A stretch of 5,874 nt of DNA, taken from positions 1 through 5,874 of the forward strand of contig JAUXAH010000125.1 in assembly GCA_030614945.1 (NCBI GenBank), read 5' to 3'. Both the position numbers and the translations under genes were made by a program. This stretch comes from Phycisphaerae bacterium (GTDB lineage Bacteria > Planctomycetota > Phycisphaerae > Sedimentisphaerales > SG8-4). Positions 1 to 5,874 of this stretch are shown here, one piece after another. Each line of letters opens with the position of its first letter. Position 1 is the stretch's first letter. The notes beneath the pieces are model-generated. The model did not search any database. It worked only from the letters and a program-made list of their open reading frames with translations, and was not told the DNA's origin.

Positions 1-20
1 CAAAAGGGGCACTTCTTCAT
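1..20 (-). CDS. Possible start of a downstream gene (protein beginning MKKCPF), truncated by the window edge
   Basis: An ATG on the minus strand at 18-20, 14 bases after the smc stop codon, opens a frame reading M-K-K-C-P-F and then an incomplete TG- codon. Many small zinc-ribbon proteins begin with a similar Met-Lys-Lys-Cys-Pro run followed by a second Cys, so a TGC or TGT completion would fit a CxxC knuckle, but the deciding base lies outside the window. No Shine-Dalgarno sequence is visible before it. The close spacing would suit co-transcription with smc. Only six full codons are visible, so this is a pointer, not a firm gene call. Confidence 0.3.
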
Positions 21-34
21 AACACACACTGCGT

Positions 35-3000
35 TTATGCTACGGCGGCGGCTTCTTCTTCCTCGTCGTACTGGCCGAAGCTGACGCTTATCTTCTTGCT
101 CACCCCCCGTGTCTGCATCGTTATCCCGATCAGCACGTCCGCAATGCTCATCGTGCGCTTGGCGTGAGTGATTATTATAAACTGCGAATCCTTCTCGAAT
201 TCACGAATCAGCATATTGAAACGCTCATTATTTGCCTCGTCCAGTGCGGCGTCAATTTCGTCGAGGAAGCAGAATGGCGACGGCTTTGTCTTGAAAACCG
301 CAAACAAAAGGGCAATTGCAGCCAGCGCCTTTTCACCGCCGCTGAGCAATGATATGCTCCTTGTCTCCTTGCCGGGCGGCCGCGCTGTTACTTCTATACC
401 CGCTTCGAGGATATCCTCGGCATCTTCAAGAACTATATCGGCCTTGCCACCACCGAACAGCTTGCGGAAAATCTGCTGGAAATGGACCCTGATTTCTTCG
501 AAGGTCTCTCTGAATTTCTCTCTGCTCTTTTTGTTAAGCCGGCTTATCAATTGCTGCAATTGAGTGCGGCTTGTGTTCAGGTCTTCAACTTGAGTACTTA
601 AAAAGTTATATCGTTTCTCGAGGCTTTCCTGCTCATCTATCGCGTCCACGTTTACATTGCCGAGCCGCTCAATTTTGCTCCGAAGCTCGGCTATTTCTTC
701 TCTTACCCTGTCCCAGTCAACCTCTTCATCCCTGTAATCTTCGTAGGACTGGACCAAATCAATCTGTAATTCCTCCTGCACTCTTTCAACCAGACTCTGT
801 GTCCTTACCTCTAATTGGCCCAATTCTATTTTAAGCTCACTTATTTTTCGCTCTCTCTCGCCTTGCTCGGCTCTCCTCTGACGAATTGAGAGTTCTGTTT
901 GTTTTTCTTCTTCGAGCAGCCTTTCTATCTCTTTATGCAGCTCTCTGCTGTTTTCCTGGTTCTTTTCTTTTTCGACGAACAGCTCCGACACCGCCGCTTC
1001 GCAGTTAAGAATATCCCTCCCAGCTTCCGTCAATTGCTCGCTGCAGCTTTGTATTTCTTCTTGCGCCGCCTCAGTAGCCGTCCGGTTTTCTTGCATCTGG
1101 CTTTGCAGACTTACAATTGTTTGCTTTAGTGCCTTGCGCTGTTCAGTAATCTGACCCAGGGCAACTCTCAAATCCGTAAGTCCGCTCGTCTGTATCTGTT
1201 GTTCAGCTTTTTGTTTGGCGTATTTTGCCTCAAGCTCTGCTATATGCGACGAACGCTGGCTGTTTACCGCCTCCAGCTCCTCCAGTTTCTGCTTCGAATC
1301 GTATTCCTTCTGCACCGATTGCGTTATCTGTTCGAGAAGCAGGTCGATTTCGCCGACTATCAATGGCTGCTCATCACTCAGCCGCTTTATATTTTGCTCT
1401 ATTACGCCGAGCTTTGAACTCACCTGCATCTTTTGTATATTCGCTTCATAAACAGCCGTTCGCAGCTCCTTACACAATTTAGCCAGATGGTCGTTCACCT
1501 GTTCGTTTTTCTTAATTTGTTCCTCGAGCGCCCCGATTTCATCTGTAATATTGGCGACGGCCTCCTGCAATTGACGCAGTCGGCTTTTGCGTGATATCAA
1601 ACCCGTTGTTTTCCCCAGAGGCCCGAGTGTTATCGCCCCGTCGGCGCTTAAGGATTCGCCCTTTAAAGTAACAAATTTATACCCATCTCCCATCCTCTCA
1701 GCTAATTCAATTGCCTCTTTTAGAGAGTCAACGATTATCGTTTTGCCGAGCAGCTTCCAGACTAATGGTGCGTATTTGCTCTCATATTTTACGAATTCAA
1801 CGACCCTGCCCATAACGGTCGGCAGTTTCGAAAAATCTTTTTTGTCCACGAACGGCTCTATTTTATCCATACGTATGAAATTCGCTCTGCCTTCAAGTTT
1901 TTCAATTGTTTCCGTATCGGCTAATAGTCTGTTTGTGTTGTTGATTACCAGAGCGTCGGTTTTGCCTTCAAGGGCGGCCTCAACGGCATTTGCATATTTG
2001 AAATCGGCCGCAATCATATCTGCCGGTATTCCTTCGATGTAATCTAATTTATTGACTGACCGATTCGCTAAAATGCTTTTAACACCTGTATTAAGCCCCT
2101 CGCGCCTTCCCTCCATATCTGTCAATATCGCCAGCTCGCCGCTCAATGCACTTCGTGCTTCGCGGCTCGCGGTTAATCGCTTGTTGTCTGCTGCGAGCAG
2201 GCTGTTAATTTCTTCTGTTTCGTTGCGTTTGGATTCTAAATTCTGTGTCAATTCGCCCAACACTTTTTCGATATCGCTCAAACGGGCTTTGTGTTGTGCC
2301 TTTTCGGTAAGCAGTTTTTCAAGTTCTGCGCGGGCATGTTCCGCCCGGCTGGCAAGACGATCCTTCTGGCTGGATAAATTGCTGCGGTAAACTGAAATGC
2401 TCTGGACTTCGTTATGAAGCTGCGCCGTCAATCTGACTATATCGATAATGCCTGATTTCTCATCTTCCAATTCCGCTTCGAGCGAGCCGCATTCGGTGTT
2501 TATTTCCTCGATGGCTTTTTGGATTTGCTCGGCGCGCCGGCTTTTCTCCTCCAGCATCCTTTCGCAGTTTGTCAGCTCGCTCTTATACTGCGCTGAATCT
2601 GCCTTAAAGAGGTTTTCCTGCTCCTGCAGTTTTTCAAGTCTCGCACCTGCTGAGTCCTTTCTTTGCTGCAGTTCTGTAATTCTCGTTCGCAAAAACTCAA
2701 TTCGTTGAAGCTGCTGCTCGATTTTGCTCTCAACGGCAACAAGCCGATTGTCCGTATGGCTTAGCTTGTGCTCCGTTTCTATTTTTTCTTCGCCCAGTTT
2801 GCTCATCAGGGCATCATTCTTTGCTACCTCCGCTGCCAGCCGCGCTAACTGTTCCTCTACCTGCTCAAGGGTAGTTTCCTTCTCTCCAACTTGCGTCTTT
2901 ATTTTATGATACTCAACCAGCGAGTAATTAACCTGCAGCTCCTTGAGTCTTTGGCTGTATCGCAGGTAGTTTCGCGCTTTACCCGCCTGAAGTTTCACAC

Positions 3001-3712
3001 TTCGCAGTCTCTTTGTTACTTCGCCCAGGATGTCTGCAAGCCGCAGCAGGTTTTGTTCCGTGTGTTCCAGTTTACGAAGTGCCTCTTTCTTGTGCGCTTT
3101 ATACTTGCTTATGCCCGCCGCTTCTTCAAATATAACCCTTCTGTCTGTTTTCGATGCGCTCAATAACTGCTCAATCTGTCCCTGCTCAAGAATCGAGTAG
3201 GCTCTGGCACCTATGCCGGTGTCCATAAATAATTCTCGAATATCCTTCAATCGGCAGGTTTTGTTGTTTATCCGGTATTCACTCTCCCCGCTTTTGTATA
3301 TCCGCCGTGTAATCTGCACCTCGTCGGCCTCAATTGGCAGCTGTCCCGTCCCGTACCTATTGGGCCCGCCGATTGCCGTCTGGCCGACGTCTGACGGATC
3401 CGCTGGCGTGGTGCACGAGCGGTCAGGGGCTGCGAGTGGCTCAATAGGTGCGGGATTGGAGATAAACAGGTTCACTTCAGCTGCGCCGAGAGGTTTTCTG
3501 CTGCTGCTTCCGCTGAATATCACGTCAGCCATCTGCCCGCCTCGCAGGCTCTTGACACTTTGTTCCCCGAGCACCCACTTTACCGCATCGACGATATTGC
3601 TCTTACCGCAGCCGTTCGGGCCCACAATAGCGGTTATAGACGAGTCGAAGGCAAATTCTGTTTTGTCGGCGAAACTTTTGAATCCGTTAAGAACGATTTT
3701 TTCAAGTCTCAT
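35..3712 (-). CDS. smc: Chromosome segregation protein SMC, with an extra segment in the N-terminal ATPase head
   Basis: This is a complete 1225-residue SMC ATPase, the core of the bacterial condensin that works as a dimer with ScpA and ScpB to compact and segregate the chromosome in the cytoplasm. The N-terminal head starts MRLEKIVLNGFKSFAD and carries the Walker A motif GPNGCGKSN (31-39) and the Q-loop region SILEQGQIEQ (173-182). A long Glu/Lys/Gln-rich coiled coil runs from about 205 to 525. The hinge spans about 530-690, including GRVVEF and KFVTLKGESLSADGAITLG. A second coil runs to about 1010. The C-terminal head has the LSGGEKAL signature (1123-1130), Walker B FCFLDEIDAALDEAN (1147-1161) with catalytic-type Glu1152, and the H-switch ITH with His1183. 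It ends in an acidic, Ala-rich tail. The family is typically near 1190 residues; the excess is largely a Pro/Ala/Gly-rich stretch at about 87-122, before LPIEADEV, that coincides with an inverted repeat in the DNA. The ATG is supported by AGGG six bases upstream and by a canonical SMC N-terminus. No scpA or scpB is visible nearby. Confidence 0.97.
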   Translation of the reverse strand: MRLEKIVLNGFKSFADKTEFAFDSSITAIVGPNGCGKSNIVDAVKWVLGEQSVKSLRGGQMADVIFSGSSSRKPLGAAEVNLFISNPAPIEPLAAPDRSCTTPADPSDVGQTAIGGPNRYGTGQLPIEADEVQITRRIYKSGESEYRINNKTCRLKDIRELFMDTGIGARAYSILEQGQIEQLLSASKTDRRVIFEEAAGISKYKAHKKEALRKLEHTEQNLLRLADILGEVTKRLRSVKLQAGKARNYLRYSQRLKELQVNYSLVEYHKIKTQVGEKETTLEQVEEQLARLAAEVAKNDALMSKLGEEKIETEHKLSHTDNRLVAVESKIEQQLQRIEFLRTRITELQQRKDSAGARLEKLQEQENLFKADSAQYKSELTNCERMLEEKSRRAEQIQKAIEEINTECGSLEAELEDEKSGIIDIVRLTAQLHNEVQSISVYRSNLSSQKDRLASRAEHARAELEKLLTEKAQHKARLSDIEKVLGELTQNLESKRNETEEINSLLAADNKRLTASREARSALSGELAILTDMEGRREGLNTGVKSILANRSVNKLDYIEGIPADMIAADFKYANAVEAALEGKTDALVINNTNRLLADTETIEKLEGRANFIRMDKIEPFVDKKDFSKLPTVMGRVVEFVKYESKYAPLVWKLLGKTIIVDSLKEAIELAERMGDGYKFVTLKGESLSADGAITLGPLGKTTGLISRKSRLRQLQEAVANITDEIGALEEQIKKNEQVNDHLAKLCKELRTAVYEANIQKMQVSSKLGVIEQNIKRLSDEQPLIVGEIDLLLEQITQSVQKEYDSKQKLEELEAVNSQRSSHIAELEAKYAKQKAEQQIQTSGLTDLRVALGQITEQRKALKQTIVSLQSQMQENRTATEAAQEEIQSCSEQLTEAGRDILNCEAAVSELFVEKEKNQENSRELHKEIERLLEEEKQTELSIRQRRAEQGERERKISELKIELGQLEVRTQSLVERVQEELQIDLVQSYEDYRDEEVDWDRVREEIAELRSKIERLGNVNVDAIDEQESLEKRYNFLSTQVEDLNTSRTQLQQLISRLNKKSREKFRETFEEIRVHFQQIFRKLFGGGKADIVLEDAEDILEAGIEVTARPPGKETRSISLLSGGEKALAAIALLFAVFKTKPSPFCFLDEIDAALDEANNERFNMLIREFEKDSQFIIITHAKRTMSIADVLIGITMQTRGVSKKISVSFGQYDEEEEAAAVA
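3349..3455. repeat. 107-bp imperfect palindromic element inside smc, in frame
   Basis: The arms 3349-3366 and 3438-3455 are reverse complements over 18 positions with only two mismatches, both G-T pairs that would still wobble-pair in RNA. The outer ends are TCCCG and CGGGA, and the loop is 71 bases. The element encodes roughly residues 86-122 of SMC and has no stop codon in the smc frame. The right arm, read on the minus strand, is TCCCGCACCTATTGAGC. It differs at one of 17 positions from the palindrome arm at 3758-3774 in the upstream intergenic region. Bacillus subtilis SMC, recalled from memory, has only about four residues between the equivalent of SN and LPI, where this protein has 38. 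The inference is a mobile or once-mobile small palindromic element tolerated in a surface loop. No clear target-site duplication was seen. Confidence 0.7.
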
Positions 3713-3718
3713 TTTTTA

Positions 3719-3722
3719 CCCT
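3719..3722 (-). promoter_or_regulatory. Shine-Dalgarno-like AGGG for smc
   Basis: On the minus strand AGGG lies six bases before the smc ATG, within CAGCAGGGTAAAAAATG. The spacing is normal for ribosome binding and supports the start at 3712. The motif is short, so it may be of moderate strength. The other complete gene in this window has no comparable sequence. Confidence 0.55.
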
Positions 3723-3735
3723 GCTGATAGTATGT

Positions 3736-3812
3736 CGTCATTGCGAGGCCTGCGAAGTCCCGCACCAATTGAGCTTAGGCTCACGTCTAATTGGTGCGGG
3801 ATGGCAATCTCA
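3736..3812. repeat. Intergenic repeat with CGTCATTGCGAGG and GCAATCTCA ends
   Basis: The left end CGTCATTGCGAGG (3736-3748), followed by GCGAAG (3752-3757), and the right end GCAATCTCA (3804-3812) resemble a dispersed intergenic repeat found in many bacterial genomes, whose usual short form runs from TCATTGCGAG through GAAGCAATCTC. That resemblance is from memory and was not searched. Here the GAAG and GCAATCTC halves are separated by a 44-bp palindrome, which suggests that one repeat inserted into the other. The element lies between the FlgI-like gene and smc and would be transcribed in the smc 5' leader if transcription starts upstream of it. Confidence 0.5.
3758..3801. repeat. 44-bp palindromic element, strong hairpin upstream of smc
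   Basis: The arms 3758-3770 (TCCCGCACCAATT) and 3789-3801 (AATTGGTGCGGGA) are perfect reverse complements over 13 bp. Inside them a second small hairpin, GAGC-TTAG-GCTC (3771-3782), adds a nested stem. No T-run follows on either strand, so it does not look like an intrinsic terminator. Positions 3758-3774 match the arm of the element inside smc at 16 of 17 bases, so the two are probably members of one repeat family. It begins about 46 bases before the smc start codon and could form a stable stem in the smc leader. Confidence 0.75.
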
Positions 3813-3818
3813 ATATTT

Positions 3819-3840
3819 AGCCGGCGGTTTTACCGCCGCT
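3819..3840 (-). terminator. GC-rich hairpin downstream of the FlgI-like gene, weak terminator candidate
   Basis: On the minus strand AGCGGCGGT pairs with ACCGCCGGCT around a three-base loop, with one bulged base. The core GGCGGT/ACCGCC stem is 3823-3828 with 3832-3837. It begins about 72 bases past the stop codon of the FlgI-like gene, where a terminator is expected. The bases that follow, AAATATTG, are AT-rich but are not a T-tract, so termination is doubtful. It may instead be one more member of the repeat cluster in this gap. Confidence 0.3.
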
Positions 3841-3842
3841 TA

Positions 3843-3877
3843 ACGCAATACGCAATACGATATACGCAATACGATAT
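3843..3877. repeat. Heptanucleotide tandem repeat, five units of ACGCAAT/ACGATAT
   Basis: Five 7-bp units lie head to tail without interruption: ACGCAAT, ACGCAAT, ACGATAT, ACGCAAT, ACGATAT. The two variants differ only at positions four to six, and the 7-bp period is exact over 35 bp. The array sits 35-70 bases past the stop codon of the FlgI-like gene. Short heptamer arrays of this kind are known in cyanobacteria as STRRs; that comparison concerns form only. No function is evident. Confidence 0.8.
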
Positions 3878-3911
3878 TATTGTCGGCCGATGGTCTGTTT
3901 TCTCTTGATAA

Positions 3912-5516
3912 TTAGTCGATTTTTGGCAGGGGTCCAGCCCGAAACTCTGCTTTTACAGCACCTTTATCGCACATCTGCTTCAAAAGGGCTATCACATCGG
4001 CATACGAAACGCCCAGGCCCGGACGCCCTTCCTCAGCTTTTTTGAGGGGCTCTTCACAGAGTGTTTGAATAATATCGCCGAGTTCAAAAGTGCTTTTCAG
4101 TGGCACTATTACGCTGGGCCGTTTGGGGTGTTTGCGCATTATTGAGACATACTTTTGCCCGGCCGGAGCGTTTATTGTTATATTGCCGTCTGCTGACTCC
4201 ACAAAAATATTGCGGCGGCAGGATATCGGCGCACCGAATAACACAATTCGCGGCTGACCACTCCGAGAAACAAAAATCGCCGTGTATTCGGTTCGTGCAA
4301 TTTCTTCCAGATAAAAATTACTCGCGATGAGCGTTTGTGTTATGGCAATATCGTCTAATTTCCGCAGTTGCTCGTATGCAGCCAATCTGATTGAGAAATC
4401 TTCGTCCCGCAGCAGCCGTCGTGATATTGCAGCCGCATCATTGCGCCTCGCCGCTGTGGTGATTGCCTCCAGCGCCTCGACTCGATAAGCCGAACCTTTA
4501 TCCATTGCTATTTCCATGAGGGCCTCCAGGCCACTGTCGCTGCCCAGATTGAGCATACATCTCGCTGCTCGCAGACGAACCTCCTCATTGGACGACTTCA
4601 GCAGGGCACCCAGCTTGCTAAGACTTTCATTGCCTATGGACTCAAGAGAAATTTCACTTTGCTCCTTGTCCTCCGAAACAGCAAGCTTTCTAATAAAGGT
4701 CTTTATTCTTTCTCTGGTCATTTCCCGCGTTGCGGAAAGATACGTTGCCTTGACTATCGAGACGAACCTTTGTTTTTGTTCTCCGTATTTAGCCGGTACT
4801 TTCAATTCAATCTGGCCAGGCCCAACCGCCTTGGTCGTGCCGGCCCAACGTTCGTTTAAGCGGTTGCGAATAAGGGCTGCGGTTCTATAATCCGGACGTC
4901 GAAGTACCAGCACTACATTGTAATCATCAAGCACCGTACCGCCGCCCAGGATATATCCGACTTTTTTATCTGTTTCGGAAGTGCTGATTGTATCTATGAA
5001 GACCGGCCCTTTTGCCGTAGCCAGAACTCTTGTAGATATGCCGAAGCTTCCTGCTGTCTTAAGCTCAGCACCATACAACCAGCCGCCTTCCAGAGAAGTT
5101 GTTTGCGTACCAGGCAGTGCCGCTACTCTTACATCGAAGTATTGGCCTTTTGAAGCTGTTGCCGGTATCAGCCCGTGCAGCAGTACTACGGCGGTATTAT
5201 GACTGCTAATAAATTTTTCAACGTCTATTTTTGGCTCGGGCAATCGCGCCAGGATATATTGTGTAAGATATGTTCTAACCTGTGGCGGACATTCCGCCGA
5301 ACCCGTCCCGTTAAGACCGCCTACCAGCCCGTACCCTTCCACGAGGGTCGATTCAAGTGAGAACACCTCGGCCAGCGACTCTATTGTAGGACCCAAATCT
5401 ACCAGGGGTGCAAGTTCTTTTGAACCCATACCCGTTGGCTCACCACAGCCGGCTATAAAAAAACCGATAAGCAGTACGCTTGTTACACAAACCGTTTTTA
5501 TACGCCGGATATCCAT
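3912..5516 (-). CDS. FlgI-like (P-ring domain) lipoprotein with central HEAT-like repeats
   Basis: This is a 534-residue predicted lipoprotein. Residues 1-24 form a signal peptide: basic MDIRRIK, a hydrophobic stretch, then the lipobox IAGC with Cys24 as the lipid-bearing residue. Residues 58-260 resemble the flagellar P-ring protein FlgI: LVEGYGLVGGLNGTG (58-72), TAVVLLHGLIPATASKGQYFDVRVAAL (split here at 108-120 and 121-134), then SLEGGWLYGAEL (141-152). The last 35 residues, LGVSYADVIALLKQMCDKGA and onward, resemble the FlgI C-terminus, which in E. coli has LGATPMDLMSILQ. Between them, about 295-395 hold roughly three HEAT-like helical pairs, for example EEVRLRAARCMLNLG and FSIRLAAYEQLRKL. 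FlgI is normally about 365 residues, secreted, and not a lipoprotein. The ATG at 5514-5516 is chosen because it places the signal peptide at the N-terminus; the frame continues upstream to a TTG at 5606 but would bury the signal peptide. No Shine-Dalgarno sequence is seen. No other flagellar gene is present, so a true P-ring role is uncertain and a separate envelope role is possible. Confidence 0.85.
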   Translation of the reverse strand: MDIRRIKTVCVTSVLLIGFFIAGCGEPTGMGSKELAPLVDLGPTIESLAEVFSLESTLVEGYGLVGGLNGTGSAECPPQVRTYLTQYILARLPEPKIDVEKFISSHNTAVVLLHGLIPATASKGQYFDVRVAALPGTQTTSLEGGWLYGAELKTAGSFGISTRVLATAKGPVFIDTISTSETDKKVGYILGGGTVLDDYNVVLVLRRPDYRTAALIRNRLNERWAGTTKAVGPGQIELKVPAKYGEQKQRFVSIVKATYLSATREMTRERIKTFIRKLAVSEDKEQSEISLESIGNESLSKLGALLKSSNEEVRLRAARCMLNLGSDSGLEALMEIAMDKGSAYRVEALEAITTAARRNDAAAISRRLLRDEDFSIRLAAYEQLRKLDDIAITQTLIASNFYLEEIARTEYTAIFVSRSGQPRIVLFGAPISCRRNIFVESADGNITINAPAGQKYVSIMRKHPKRPSVIVPLKSTFELGDIIQTLCEEPLKKAEEGRPGLGVSYADVIALLKQMCDKGAVKAEFRAGPLPKID

Positions 5517-5547
5517 AGAAATAGATACACCACAAAAAACTGTTCTT

Positions 5548-5602
5548 CTATTTACTATTCTCCCTGAATGTTTGTTTTTTTTCAATAGAAAATAGTAAAT
5601 AG
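5548..5602. repeat. Inverted repeat of a heptamer motif (CTATTTACTATT) upstream of the FlgI-like gene
   Basis: CTATTTACTATT at 5548-5559 and its exact reverse complement AATAGTAAATAG at 5591-5602 form a 12-bp perfect inverted repeat around a 31-base spacer. The right arm belongs to two perfect tandem copies of AAATAGT (5590-5603), with a degenerate third copy before them. The arms are AT-only apart from two C/G pairs, so the stem would be weak. The pair fills most of the 94-bp gap between the YjbQ-family gene and the FlgI-like start codon and would lie in the 5' leader of the latter. It could be a repeat remnant or a protein-binding site; the sequence does not decide. Confidence 0.6.
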
Positions 5603-5610
5603 TCAATTAT

Positions 5611-5874
5611 TTACTCGCCGATTATCTGGCAGATGACCGTCCTTGTTCTCGACCTCGTATCGAAATCCACTAAGATAATTTGTTGCCAGGTCCCGAGCGT
5701 AAGTCGGCCGTCAACAACGGGAACGCTCAAAGAAGGCCCCAAAAGCGAAGCCCGCACGTGGGAATGACCGTTATCGTCGTGCCAGGTCTCTTCGTGCTCA
5801 TAGCGCCCGTTTGCCGGTGCGATTTTCTCAAACGCCGCTGCTATATCGTAATTAACCAGCCCCGGCTCATATTC
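5611..5874 (-). CDS. yjbQ: YjbQ/UPF0047-family protein, C-terminal 87 residues (5' end outside window)
   Basis: The visible part is the C-terminal 87 residues of a family that is typically about 130-140 residues, so roughly the first 45-50 are missing. The family hallmark GHSHVRASLLGPSLSVPV is present, followed by DGRLTLGTWQQIILVDFD and a basic R-S-R-T-R-T-V strand ending in IIGE and a TAA stop. The preceding EHEETWHDDN supplies further conserved acidic and His residues thought to line a metal or active site. Family members form small compact oligomers, and E. coli YjbQ has been reported to have a secondary thiamine-phosphate synthase activity, though the physiological role is unclear. The protein is expected to be cytosolic. 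It ends 94 bases before the FlgI-like gene on the same strand. No terminator is visible between them, so read-through is possible. Confidence 0.93.
   Translation of the reverse strand, partial: EYEPGLVNYDIAAAFEKIAPANGRYEHEETWHDDNGHSHVRASLLGPSLSVPVVDGRLTLGTWQQIILVDFDTRSRTRTVICQIIGE

Noticed and set aside
3371..3380. GATTGCCGTC inside the smc element resembling GATTGCCATC of the intergenic repeat (minus strand 3808-3799)
   Set aside because: It is a single 9-of-10 match with a different position and orientation relative to the arms, so chance is likely without more copies.
35..3712. Frameshift or assembly error as an explanation for the extra SMC residues
   Set aside because: The frame is uninterrupted, both flanks align with SMC in the same frame, and the extra DNA is bounded by matched inverted arms.
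3727..3732. TACTAT on the minus strand as a -10 box for smc
   Set aside because: The best -35 at about 18 bases (TTCGCA) is poor, and transcription would begin at or within the ribosome-binding sequence, leaving no leader.
3758..3801. Intrinsic terminator for the FlgI-like gene
   Set aside because: The stem is strong but no T-tract follows on either strand, and it is better explained as a member of the repeat family also found in smc.
3213..3908. Plus-strand open frame of 231 codons across the smc 5' end and the intergenic repeats
   Set aside because: It is antisense to the conserved SMC head, shows no recognisable domain, and runs through the repeat cluster. The same reasoning removes the other plus-strand frames over smc and the FlgI-like gene.
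5517..5606. Longer FlgI-like protein starting at a TTG at 5604-5606
   Set aside because: The extra 30 residues would precede a textbook lipoprotein signal peptide, the start codon is TTG, and the codons run through the inverted repeat, so the ATG at 5514-5516 is preferred.
5601..5606. TTGACT on the minus strand as a promoter -35 box for the FlgI-like gene
   Set aside because: At 17-18 bases downstream the sequence is GAAAAA-like with no TATAAT-type -10 element; the hexamer is explained by the repeat motif and its flank.

Overview
All recognisable genes here lie on the minus strand, reading from right to left. In order of transcription they are: the 3' end of a YjbQ/UPF0047-family gene (5611-5874, cut by the window edge); a lipoprotein whose two ends resemble the flagellar P-ring protein FlgI, with HEAT-like helical repeats between them (3912-5516); a complete chromosome-segregation ATPase gene, smc (35-3712); and possibly the first codons of a Cys-containing protein (1-20). 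The long plus-strand reading frames are antisense shadows of these genes.

The window looks like a bacterial chromosome with mid-range GC. A FlgI-like protein carrying a lipobox and HEAT repeats, weak or absent Shine-Dalgarno sequences, and short repeat elements between genes would suit a planctomycete of the Phycisphaerae/Sedimentisphaerales type. That placement is an inference from gene style; no marker here proves it.

The genes are ordinary housekeeping or accessory genes, and no defence system, CRISPR array, tRNA or rRNA was seen. The unusual material is repetitive DNA. The 199-bp gap between smc and the FlgI-like gene (3713-3911) holds a 44-bp palindrome (3758-3801) lying inside what looks like a second repeat (3736-3812), then a GC-rich hairpin (3819-3840) and five 7-bp tandem units (3843-3877). 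The 94-bp gap upstream of the FlgI-like gene holds a different heptamer motif in inverted arrangement (5548-5602).

The best observation is inside smc. An imperfect 107-bp inverted repeat (3349-3455) coincides with about 34 extra residues in the N-terminal ATPase head that ordinary SMC proteins lack. Its arm matches the arm of the intergenic palindrome at 16 of 17 positions. This suggests one family of small palindromic elements that has landed both between genes and, in frame, inside an essential-type gene, comparable in concept to the Rickettsia palindromic elements.

Functionally, SMC would compact and segregate the chromosome, the FlgI-like lipoprotein would sit in the envelope, and the YjbQ protein is a small cytosolic enzyme-like protein. 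Nothing in the sequence ties the three into one pathway; co-orientation is the only link.
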